Source: Parcubacteria group bacterium M6-OD1-4
GTDB lineage: Bacteria; Patescibacteriota; Patescibacteriia; Patescibacteriales; UBA12465
Reading direction: 5' to 3'
DNA length: 34,624 nt
Assembly (NCBI GenBank): GCA_003056205.1
Contig: LSNS01000007.1
Coordinates: 1 to 34,624, forward strand
Shown: positions 8,852-18,400 of the stretch, piece by piece
Layout of the letters: each line of letters begins with the position of its first letter
How positions within the stretch are numbered: position 1 is the stretch's first letter
Program-made: the position numbers and the translations under genes
Notes under the pieces: model-generated
The model's database searches: none
Seen by the model: only the letters and a program-made list of their open reading frames with translations
Told to the model about the DNA's origin: nothing

Positions 8852-10669
8852 CTAAAATACTAATTTACTATTTAAATCAACTAAAGCCAGAACTTCTTTA
8901 TAAGTTAAATATTTTTGATGATCTTTGCTTAAGGAATTAAGGTAATCTTGAAGAGACAAGTCTTTGTTAAGAGCTTCCCGCCCAAGACGGAGATAAAGAC
9001 GATTTACCGGACTTTGACGCCAAGCTAGAACTCCTGCCACCATTTTATCATAACCATCTTTTTCCAACAATTTAATTTTTGCCAAGATTTTATCAGTTAT
9101 TTCTTGAGGATCTTTTCCTAAACGACGAAAATTAAGTAAATTTAAATATTGTAGTTCTTCAATCGGTCCCATTACTTTAGGAATTGACTTAATATCCTGC
9201 ATTACTGGACGAGCACTAGCTGGTATTGGCGCGGGGCGGGGAGAAAGTTTTTTGGATGAAACCGAAGAAGAATTATTTGGTGTTATCGAATCTGTCGGGA
9301 TAATTTTATTTAATCCAGAAGAAATTGAAGGTGGTGGCGGTGGCGGAGTAGGGGGTATTGGAGAAACTGAGGATGATGGGGGTGAAGGTGCCTGGAAAAC
9401 TGCTTTATTAGATAAACTTCCTTCCGACTTTGTCGGTGAGCTCGTCGGAGATACAGATTTTGGAGGTTTAGGAGTGCTTGAGGGCTTTACAGGACTTGAT
9501 TTAGAAACCGTTGCAATTTCTTTAGATTCAATTAATGATTTTTTATTTTCTTTAGAATTATTTTTAAATAAAGTGAACTTTGACCAAAACTTTGGTTTTT
9601 TAAATGAACGAGCCAAGGGAGTGGTAGACGATTCTGGAACGGGGGGGGCTGACTTTGTCTTCGATTTAAGAGGTGCTAAAGCCACGCCATGTTGGTCTTT
9701 AAATATTTTTAAATTAGGGGAAGAATTTTGTTGAAGAGGGCTAGTTGCTTCCATGATTTTTTGATCACTATCTTTGGGAATTTGATGTTGTTGTTTATTG
9801 GGTTGAGAATTTATTTTGGGGATGAGAGTTGAGGTTGGAGTTGGAGTTGAACTCTTTAAAGACTTAGATTCTAATTTCATTCCCGTATCTTGAGTTGCTA
9901 ATTTTAAGATTGGTTTTAGGGGAGGCAAATCAAGCTGTGGTTTAGGAGCGGAAATTTCCAGATTATCAGTCTGACGTTCTTGCAGGGCTTGTTTTAAATT
10001 ATATTCTGGTGAACTTAATGATGTTGAGGTCAGCGAATTAGAAATATTTGCTTGAGGAGAAGAAATATTACCAGTTTTAGTTAAATTGCTAGACGGTCGG
10101 TTATTAGAATTTGGGCTCTGATGATTAATATCACTTTGGTGGCTGATTGATAGTTGCTGATCACAAATCTCTAAAACTTGTTCGATTTCATGATTACTAA
10201 GATTTAGACCACCGATTTTAATATTTTTTGCTAAAGTATTACGGGTATCAATTTTATTTCTAATTCCTTTAATATAAATTTGGAGAATATTTTGAAAACG
10301 ATGACGTAAAACAGAACTTGGTAAAACAATCTCCGCCTTTTTAATAATTGAATCCAAATTACGTTCTAAATCCCAAGCTTGCGGTTTAGCGTCTAAACCT
10401 AAATAATCAGCAACAACGACCAAAACTCTTGTTTTCAATTCTACTACTAACTTCGCAGCAACAGGAGCTTGAAGATGGAATTTAGTAATAAAAAAAGTAG
10501 ACAAATCTGATAGCTTAACACTTCTGATCATTACCTTCATGACTACTGCCGCTAGATCAACCCGATATTTATTCTCTAATTCAGTAATAGTCGCCATCAC
10601 AGATGGCGAAGAAACCTTAGCACGTAAATCGGCTGGGAGTTTGTTAAATTTTTGTAAATAGTCAAACAT
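8852..10669 (-). CDS. Large protein with a disordered Ser/Pro/Lys-rich middle region; unknown function, secretion-locus associated
   Basis: 605 aa. N-terminal about 95 aa similar to the neighbouring 324-aa ORF. Low-complexity centre with PPTPPPPPP. Confidence 0.75.
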   Translation of the reverse strand: MFDYLQKFNKLPADLRAKVSSPSVMATITELENKYRVDLAAVVMKVMIRSVKLSDLSTFFITKFHLQAPVAAKLVVELKTRVLVVVADYLGLDAKPQAWDLERNLDSIIKKAEIVLPSSVLRHRFQNILQIYIKGIRNKIDTRNTLAKNIKIGGLNLSNHEIEQVLEICDQQLSISHQSDINHQSPNSNNRPSSNLTKTGNISSPQANISNSLTSTSLSSPEYNLKQALQERQTDNLEISAPKPQLDLPPLKPILKLATQDTGMKLESKSLKSSTPTPTSTLIPKINSQPNKQQHQIPKDSDQKIMEATSPLQQNSSPNLKIFKDQHGVALAPLKSKTKSAPPVPESSTTPLARSFKKPKFWSKFTLFKNNSKENKKSLIESKEIATVSKSSPVKPSSTPKPPKSVSPTSSPTKSEGSLSNKAVFQAPSPPSSSVSPIPPTPPPPPPSISSGLNKIIPTDSITPNNSSSVSSKKLSPRPAPIPASARPVMQDIKSIPKVMGPIEELQYLNLLNFRRLGKDPQEITDKILAKIKLLEKDGYDKMVAGVLAWRQSPVNRLYLRLGREALNKDLSLQDYLNSLSKDHQKYLTYKEVLALVDLNSKLVF

Positions 10670-10819
10670 GACTTAAAAAATAAGTAAAATAAAAACAAAA
10701 ATCAGTTTATTAATCTGTTCTTATTTTAACATATTTTACTTAAAAGAGGAAAGAAATAATTGTTCATTATACTTCTTTTGATAAGCTTAATCTTAGAAGA
10801 CGATTAATCAAATAAAACT

Positions 10820-11794
10820 TTAATTTTTGTGTTTTAAGTGTTTTATTTCTTGATTAAGAGCCTTATATTCTAAACTGGAAGAGGGATATTTTTTGATAGT
10901 CTTTTCTAAATCCATAAGTTGTGTACTAGAATTATCAGACAGAACTGGTTCTGGAGAGGTCGCTAAAACATCTTCTATTTTTGGAGCGGGTTGAGTTTCT
11001 TCTGAATGATTAACTGGAAAAATCTCCCAATTCTCTAGAGGGATACCCTCCGTACTCTCGGCAAAAAATACTAAATTACGATAAAGTTTTAATAATTTGC
11101 GTAACAAATTCTTCTCTTTTAGCGGTAATTTTTTAGCATTCACAGAATTAATTAAATATTGTTCCAAAGATAACTCGTTAAAAGATTCACTGCCATTATA
11201 TTCAATAAAATCTTTAAGCCAATGGGAGATTGTCGGAGACACTGTTCGATTACCTAAGGCTAAACCTTTCGAAGTAAGAAGTTCGGGACTGTTATAGAAG
11301 ATATCAATAATTTTATCTTCAAAAGAATTATCATTTTGAAAAGTTTTAAAAATTAAAATGTTTAGCTTCTGTAAATCATCAAATTTATTAACTTGCAAAG
11401 TTTTCACTAATTGATTAGAAAAAATTCTTAATATTATCTCTTTATCATTTCCAGCGCTTGGTAAATTTGAGGAAGTTGACAAGGTTTGTTTTAAATCTAA
11501 ACCATTAGTTTCCCGCAATTCTCCTAAAAAGGGATTAAAAATTCTAGTTTTGATTTCTTGACTTAAAGTTTTGGCAAGGATTGGTTCTAGTTGGTAGCGA
11601 GTAATAATATAATCATAAATATCTTCTGGGACCAACTCTCCGACCGCTAATAAAACTACTAGAAAACTTAAAGAAACTTTATATTTTTTTTCTAACTCTT
11701 TAATTATATTAAAACTTTCTGCACCACCAATTTTCTCTTTGGCGCTACTTGGTAGCTCTTGAAATTTTGTTAGACATTCCTGAATATAAGTCAT
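10820..11794 (-). CDS. Hypothetical protein, N-terminal paralog of the 605-aa ORF
   Basis: 324 aa. Shared pattern KF..LP....K.......I.ELE.KY.V.L ... D....FIT/YIT ... A..L..E.KTR. Confidence 0.75.
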   Translation of the reverse strand: MTYIQECLTKFQELPSSAKEKIGGAESFNIIKELEKKYKVSLSFLVVLLAVGELVPEDIYDYIITRYQLEPILAKTLSQEIKTRIFNPFLGELRETNGLDLKQTLSTSSNLPSAGNDKEIILRIFSNQLVKTLQVNKFDDLQKLNILIFKTFQNDNSFEDKIIDIFYNSPELLTSKGLALGNRTVSPTISHWLKDFIEYNGSESFNELSLEQYLINSVNAKKLPLKEKNLLRKLLKLYRNLVFFAESTEGIPLENWEIFPVNHSEETQPAPKIEDVLATSPEPVLSDNSSTQLMDLEKTIKKYPSSSLEYKALNQEIKHLKHKN

Positions 11795-11814
11795 AAAATT
11801 TTTTCTAAATGCTC

Positions 11815-14811
11815 TTAGGCTTTCTCACTATTTTTGAGTAGCACATCAGCTTCTAAAGGGGTGGATAATCGTTTAATGAGATGATTATTAGTAGTAATAA
11901 TTTTCTTAAATAATAATCTAAGACTACTAGCATTTAAACCATTCTTAGCTTTTGCGCCACCAGCTGACACTGCTAAGGCCGGAGATTCTAGCTGAAAATC
12001 ATTAAATTTCTTAGATAATTCATCTATCTTTCGCTGTAAGTCTTCAGTATTTATTGTTGGGGCTTCTGGTTTACCCTCTTCTGACGTTGCTTGAGATTCG
12101 CTTTCTTTCTGCCCAGTCTCTTTATTTATGACCCGGTCAGCACGATTTTTACCTTCAGTTTTAACTCTTGATTGTATCTCTTGATTAACCGCTGTCATAA
12201 TCTCACCATTACCTTTACCGTTATCCTGCATGGCTTTAGCAAAACTAGCAATTTCTGTAGCATGACGGCCACCAGTTTGAGCATTACGGCCATAAAGTTT
12301 ATTATCCATTAAACTTTTAGCAATCCCTTCTGCTAAAGAGTCATCAGTTATGCCACCCTTATGCATTTCTTCATGGTATACCGTAGTCATTCTTTCTTGA
12401 CGCCCATAATCTCGAGAAGCAGTATTAACTAAACTTAAATTTTTCATTCCTTCAGGATTAGTTAATTTTTCTTTCGCTTTATTTAAATTTGTATTACGTT
12501 TATCAAAATCATCATCACTAATTTCCCCGTGATCTTTAGCATTTTGTAGATTTGACTGAGCATTATCAATCTCATTAATTAAAGCATCAGAAATCTTTTT
12601 CATGCTATTTCCACTAATGTTTCCACCAAAAGCTTCGCTGTCAATTTTTACCCCTTGTTCTTTTAATTTAGTAAAATCAACTCCAACAATATTTTTTTCA
12701 ACTTTATTTTTATCATTATTGGCTAAAGTATCAATTTCTAATTCACCACTACCTCGTTCACCATTCTGAGAAGAATGGCGATAAGCAATTACATTGCCCT
12801 CTAGACTATCTACAGTAGCTCCTCTTAATCCATAACTATCGGCACTATTACCATTGTTTTGATTTAAAGCTTGAACAATTTCCTGAAGACTACTAACATC
12901 CCCGCCACCCTTTTTAAAGGCTGCGATGCCTTTAGCTAAACCAAGGGCAAAATTCTCATTATGCTCATTATTGTGTGTTGTGCCAGAATTAATTAAATCT
13001 CTTAAGTTATTTCGAGCAGTTTGAGCATTTGGGTTATGTTTTGAGACTAATTGCTCTATAGTTTTTTTAGCTTGACCACCAGTATTAGAATAAAAAGTAC
13101 CACCTGAGGAATCTCGCATAAACTCAGAAGCATTATTAGCAGCACTTTTGACATTTTGTCGGGCATTAGCTATTTCTTTGCTTCCGTTGGCTGCTGCTTT
13201 TTGGGTAGTTTGAGAAGTCCAGCTTTGAAATTTTGATCCTTTAGTGAAATGACTGAGTGTCCCACCACCAACAAAACCAACTGCAGCTCCAATACCAGCT
13301 CCAACCGGTCCAGCAATAGCACCTCCAGCTGCTGCAAGTGTTGTCCCAAAAGTAGTAGCAGTAGACACTTCTTTCCCCGTGTCAGTCTTCAAAAAATTAC
13401 TAGTAGCATCCATGGCTGTTTCTCCCATACCAACCTTCTCTAAAAATTTTTGACGTTTACTTTGCTTCCTCTTTTTGTTAGCAGTTATCATGTCAGAACG
13501 CCAATTTAGGCCAATATTACCCATAGCTTTCAGGGTGTCACTAACTTTATTATTTTTCTTTCTCTTCCCACCAGCAGCGAGATATCCCGCCCCTTTCGCC
13601 AATCCAGACACTGCTCCTAAAGCAGTATTCCGAGCACTACGGCCAACAGCTTGTGCCTTTCCGACAACAAAATTACCAACAGTTTTCTTGCCGAAATTAC
13701 CAACAAAATTTGCTCCTTTATTTATTCTAGCCATTCCTTTCCCCGCTATTCCTCCTGCTGCACCACCAATTTCTTGAGAAATCTTTAAACCACCAAGAAG
13801 CATGCCAATGCCAACGACAAAAGCAATTAAAGCTGAAGGAGTGCTCGCTTGAGTTCCAGCATAAGGAGCGTTACTGCTAGTGCTAGAGCCTGTTCCACTA
13901 TTAGCGGCATTGTTTACTCCAGTAGTGTAAGAAGTATCTTGTCCATTAATATTACTAATTTGTTTTTGACTTAAAGTCATATTATTAATCCCAGATAAAG
14001 AAGCTAAAGACAGCCAAATAAAAAATGCTAACACCGGACCAACAACAAGATTTTTAATAAATTCGCTCCACCATTGAGAAGCATATTTTTGACCACCAGG
14101 GAAAGCTGCTAAAAGATAGGCTAAGGGAGATAAAACAACATAGATCCAAATCATTACTAAACGCATAACTAAAATTACCATCATCGTCGTAATCACCACT
14201 ACCGCTACTAATAGATAAATAATTCCTAAAACATAAGCACCGACAATTGTCGTAAAACTGCCCCCACCAGCACTATTATTACTCATAGTCACAATCTTGC
14301 TAATTCCCAACATATCGGTCATATTCGCTCCACCAACAGCTTGAAAAGCATTAACAAAAGTCAACATAACCACTTGAGCAACGTCAATTAATAAACCACA
14401 AATAGTTTTGGAAAAATTAATGAGAATCGCCATCAGAATTAGTTTTGGCAACCATTTTTTATAATTATAATTCTCTAAATGAAGAATAGTCCCGAAAGCA
14501 ATAATCATTAAAATCACCACAAAAAACATATTGGCAATATCCCGAACCATCGCCCAACCAATAATTACTGCTTGAGCATCTAAGAAATGTTGATAAGAGG
14601 CAATATAAATTAAGCCCCGGATTACTAAACCGAGAATTAAACCAAAAGCAAAAATAAAAATACTTAAAATATCGCTCACAACCGTTGTCGCCCAACCTTC
14701 TGCCCAGGAAAAATTAGCAAGAAAAAAAATACCTAAAATTAAAATAAGTGGTAAAATGAGAAAAAATATTTTTCGGTGTTTATTAATCTTCATATTTTTT
14801 AATAATAACAC
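11815..14811 (-). CDS. VirB6/TrbL-like polytopic membrane protein with extended C-terminal region
   Basis: 998 aa. Multiple N-terminal TM helices including VVVITTMMVILVMRLVMIWIYVVLSPLAYLLAAFPGGQKYASQWW, a Gly-zipper segment and a long hydrophilic tail. Confidence 0.8.
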   Translation of the reverse strand: MLLLKNMKINKHRKIFFLILPLILILGIFFLANFSWAEGWATTVVSDILSIFIFAFGLILGLVIRGLIYIASYQHFLDAQAVIIGWAMVRDIANMFFVVILMIIAFGTILHLENYNYKKWLPKLILMAILINFSKTICGLLIDVAQVVMLTFVNAFQAVGGANMTDMLGISKIVTMSNNSAGGGSFTTIVGAYVLGIIYLLVAVVVITTMMVILVMRLVMIWIYVVLSPLAYLLAAFPGGQKYASQWWSEFIKNLVVGPVLAFFIWLSLASLSGINNMTLSQKQISNINGQDTSYTTGVNNAANSGTGSSTSSNAPYAGTQASTPSALIAFVVGIGMLLGGLKISQEIGGAAGGIAGKGMARINKGANFVGNFGKKTVGNFVVGKAQAVGRSARNTALGAVSGLAKGAGYLAAGGKRKKNNKVSDTLKAMGNIGLNWRSDMITANKKRKQSKRQKFLEKVGMGETAMDATSNFLKTDTGKEVSTATTFGTTLAAAGGAIAGPVGAGIGAAVGFVGGGTLSHFTKGSKFQSWTSQTTQKAAANGSKEIANARQNVKSAANNASEFMRDSSGGTFYSNTGGQAKKTIEQLVSKHNPNAQTARNNLRDLINSGTTHNNEHNENFALGLAKGIAAFKKGGGDVSSLQEIVQALNQNNGNSADSYGLRGATVDSLEGNVIAYRHSSQNGERGSGELEIDTLANNDKNKVEKNIVGVDFTKLKEQGVKIDSEAFGGNISGNSMKKISDALINEIDNAQSNLQNAKDHGEISDDDFDKRNTNLNKAKEKLTNPEGMKNLSLVNTASRDYGRQERMTTVYHEEMHKGGITDDSLAEGIAKSLMDNKLYGRNAQTGGRHATEIASFAKAMQDNGKGNGEIMTAVNQEIQSRVKTEGKNRADRVINKETGQKESESQATSEEGKPEAPTINTEDLQRKIDELSKKFNDFQLESPALAVSAGGAKAKNGLNASSLRLLFKKIITTNNHLIKRLSTPLEADVLLKNSEKA

Positions 14812-14847
14812 AAATATTTTTTATTTCTAAACAAAATTTTTCAAATA

Positions 14848-15360
14848 TTATTTGCTAGCTATTCCCCAGAGAGGCCCAAAAAGTCCTTTAAGTACTAAAA
14901 TCACCCCTTGACCCGTCACTACTAAATAGAAAAATCCAAAAATCATGATTACTCCAATTAAAACTAAAAGATCTAGACTGCCCAATACCATACTTTCCCA
15001 TAGCTTTAATTTTCGAAATAATTTTTCACCAAAAACCTGACTAAGAAAAACATGAATATTAATCCAAACCAGAGTCAATCCAAAACTATCAATTAAATTC
15101 AGCCAAGCTTGCTTTAAAAGATTATCAGTAGCTAACTGGGCAGAATTATCCAGAGTTAAAGCTTGAATCTTAGTTCCTCCTACTAAAGCATTCTTTTTAG
15201 TTTGTGCGGCATGACGAGCAGCATGAGGATTATAATAAGAACCAAGGTCGGAATTCTGAGAATTGTTATTCAAAGAAGAACGCCGAGCTCGATTTAGATT
15301 ACCAGCTCGTTGGGAACTACTTTGCTTATTTCTACTTAATAATTCAGCATCAAGACCCAT
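14848..15360 (-). CDS. Hypothetical membrane protein of the secretion locus
   Basis: MGLDAELLSRN start at 15360 preferred because the track start (15402) lies upstream of a -10 box. Disordered N-terminus, hydrophobic C-terminal segment(s). Confidence 0.7.
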   Translation of the reverse strand: MGLDAELLSRNKQSSSQRAGNLNRARRSSLNNNSQNSDLGSYYNPHAARHAAQTKKNALVGGTKIQALTLDNSAQLATDNLLKQAWLNLIDSFGLTLVWINIHVFLSQVFGEKLFRKLKLWESMVLGSLDLLVLIGVIMIFGFFYLVVTGQGVILVLKGLFGPLWGIASK

Positions 15361-15393
15361 AATATTAAAATTAAAATCTTTCTTGATATTAAA

Positions 15394-15422
15394 ATTATAC
15401 ACTAAAATTAAGTGAAAAGCAA
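15394..15422 (-). promoter_or_regulatory. Promoter candidate TTGCTT-17 bp-TATAAT
   Basis: Minus-strand TTGCTT (15422-15417), 17-nt spacer, TATAAT (15399-15394), upstream of the 15360 start. Confidence 0.55.
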
Positions 15423-15445
15423 AAAGACCAGTAAAATTACTGATC
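15416..15445 (-). terminator. Terminator after the giant gene
   Basis: Minus GATCAGTAATTTTACTGGTC (15445-15426; stem with one U-G wobble) followed by TTTTTGCTTTT. Confidence 0.65.
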
Positions 15446-15471
15446 TAAAAACGATAAAAATTGTTAATTAA

Positions 15472-18400
15472 TTATTTATTATCAGCGTAGAAACCCCAAT
15501 TATCAATGACTCTAATATAAATCTTAACCGTAGCATTCTGAGCGTAATGATGATATAAAATGTGTGGTGAAGAGGTGGCAGGATGATTATCTTGATTAGT
15601 TATACTTTGGATATAGCCATCACCCCAATGTATTTTAATATCTGTTAGGGGTTGCTGTTCAGAATTAACCTGACTGTTAAACTGTAAGCGATACCAACCA
15701 CGAACAACTTTAATTGGCGTAGCGGATATAAAATTCTGTGCTAAAATTTTATTATTTTTAGCATAGTTGTCATAATAAAGTTTGATATTAGATAGGGTGG
15801 GATAAACCGCACAAAAAGCGTTAACATTGGATCGAAGATTACCAGGACACTGGGGGATGATTGTTCCTGAATTAGAAATATTCGAAAAATTATAACTAGC
15901 TTTAGAAATATACTTTCCCCCCTTATACTGAAGAATCTGTCCACTTAAGAAGATGTTTTTCAAGATAGTTTCATAAGGAGAGCTAGTAGCATCAGAAGTG
16001 TTTATTAAAGGTTGACCATTCCAAAGGGGTGTACAAGTAGCATTTTGACCACAAGTATTATTTCCTAGCTTAAAGGTTGTCGACGCCGAATCAGTAAAGC
16101 TACTATTAACAGTTGTTAAACAATAAATATCAGGATTATTACTACAAGAACCAATTAAGTCACAGCTATCCTTTGTCCCAATAGCGCTCCCATCACGACA
16201 ACCATAAGGACGACCAGCAACCTTCTTAATACCCTGTTGTTGAGAAGAATTATTAAGAAGTGGAATTCGCCCCCCTCCTAATAAATTAGAAATTGGGGTA
16301 GCCGCTCCAAAAGGAATACTAGAACGGTCTTGTGTATATCTATTCAAACGACTAACATAAGGGCTAAAAAATTGTGGAGTAGAATTACTAGCACCTTGAT
16401 TTACTCTCTGGACCCAAGCCTGATTAAGCCCATTATTATCTACAGCTTGAACAAAAGTATTACAAGTTAAGTTAAAAACATTGTCAGAAGTACTGGTGGC
16501 ATAAGGATATTTCAAACCAGAAACGGTTGCTGGTGGATTATTATAATCATAAACTGCCAATGGAGGATTCATATTGGTTGATTCTGGACCCTGGAAGCCA
16601 TTAAATATTCCATAGCCATTGGTGTAATTTCTATTATTATTTATAGTCCCATCACCATTATTAGTGGCGGCACAAGCGCCCCAAGGTTCATCAGTATTAT
16701 TCGTGTTAGTAAAAACTAAATCTGTTTGAAAGGCACTAAATAAAGAGTTCTTTTTAGGAACACAAATAACACGGATTTTATTCTTCTTATTATTAATAAG
16801 CTTTTCGGCGATAGTTCCTCCTTCATGATTAAAGGCAACGGTGGTTATATAATCCTCCGGACACTGATTCTGACAGGTCGGATAACTGTCGCAGGTAGAT
16901 CTAGAGGCAGAATAATAGGTATGGCCACAAACAGTATAATTATTACTAGATGCTGAAGAAGCAACGTAAGCATCCCTCTTTTCCAATAAAGCAAAGTTCC
17001 CGCTAGCTTCGGCACAATAATTCAAAGGAAATTTTCCGGCATAACCAAGAGAAGAAAGATTGGGAGTCGGAATATTATCTAATGGATACCATAACAAACA
17101 AACCGGAGGATTAGCAGGATCATGTTCTAAACAATAACCCTCTAAACCAGGTTTAATGATATTGGTGTTTTTACTAATACAAGTTAAACTACTGCCAGTT
17201 GGATATAAACGACATTCAGGAGCAACATATTTATTAGGAGCAACTTGGAGAACTGGAGAAATATTAATATTATCAAAATAAACTGGACCAACAGAAGATT
17301 TGGGAATGTCTGCGCCAGCAAAAATTTCAATCTTGTTCACACCCGCTAAACTAAACTTATGTACTTCCTGAGTCCAACCCAAACCAGCCGGTGAATAGAA
17401 AACTGTTTTTTGACCAGTCTGAGAATCCGTTAAGGTCTGCTCTTGGGCACCAGCAATCCTTAATTGAGCTCGGGCTCCCACCAATTTGCTGGTATTAACT
17501 AAATAACTAATATAATAGTCTTGCGGTCTATTAGAACTAAGAGAATCTGGTTTAGAATGCCAATATTTATTACCAGGGATGGCTAAATAAGCTCTACCTT
17601 GAGCAGGATAAGTGGTACCAATTTTTAGATTAGCAGCGTCAGGACTATTGATAAGACAAATATTTCCATTACTCTGCTGAGAACAAGCCGCAATAGTACT
17701 ATTTTCAAAATCATAATGAGCCTGACTAACTGGCTCTCCAACAATCTTCATTTGACTAAGATTATAATCATTAAAAATTGAATAACCAGTGGCATTACTA
17801 TTAGTGATTGTCGAAGCCACGGAAGTATTCTGAGAGCTAATGAAATTAGCACAACCATTCTTACTATTTAAACTATTACATTCACCAAAAGAATAACAAG
17901 TTTTTTTGTGAGTGACTGGGTCTTGGACATAAGAAGTACAGGCTAACCATTGAGAACAAACACGACTTGGATTAACTTTAATAACTTGGTTCGCATTACA
18001 AGAACCATCAGAGGAACAAGTGCTTGGACTATAGGGATTAGGACTATAAGAATTTCCCTCATATGCATTAAAGCCTAAAGGCGCTAAGCCCGAAGCTCCC
18101 GCCACACTTCGTTCATTAAAGAGAATACAGCCATTATTAAATTGCACCTGTCCGTTACAACTAGTTTTATCAATATTACTCTGCAATTGATAATTAACAG
18201 CCAATTCCTTTAAATTAATAGTACGCTGGCTACTCCCACCAGATAAGAGAGCATTGTGATTAATTCCAGCGTCAAAAATAATTGGGGTATGTGTTGCGCT
18301 TGCTAAAGACAAAATATCAGTAGAGCTAGCAAAATTATTATTATTTAATAACTGACGAACGGGATATTGGAATTGTAAATTCACCCCTGTACCCAATCCA

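Noticed and set aside
9252-9734. Plus-strand ORF (160 aa, Gly/Glu-rich)
   Set aside because: Antisense mirror of the Pro/Ser-rich coding region of the 605-aa gene; composition explained by the opposite strand.
13249-13777. Two plus-strand ORFs (64 and 100 aa) with Ser/Thr/Cys- or Ala/Pro-rich sequence
   Set aside because: Antisense to the Gly/Ala-rich region of the VirB6-like gene; low-complexity shadow ORFs.
14465-14695. Minus-strand 76-aa ORF in another frame
   Set aside because: Out-of-frame shadow of the VirB6-like TM region.
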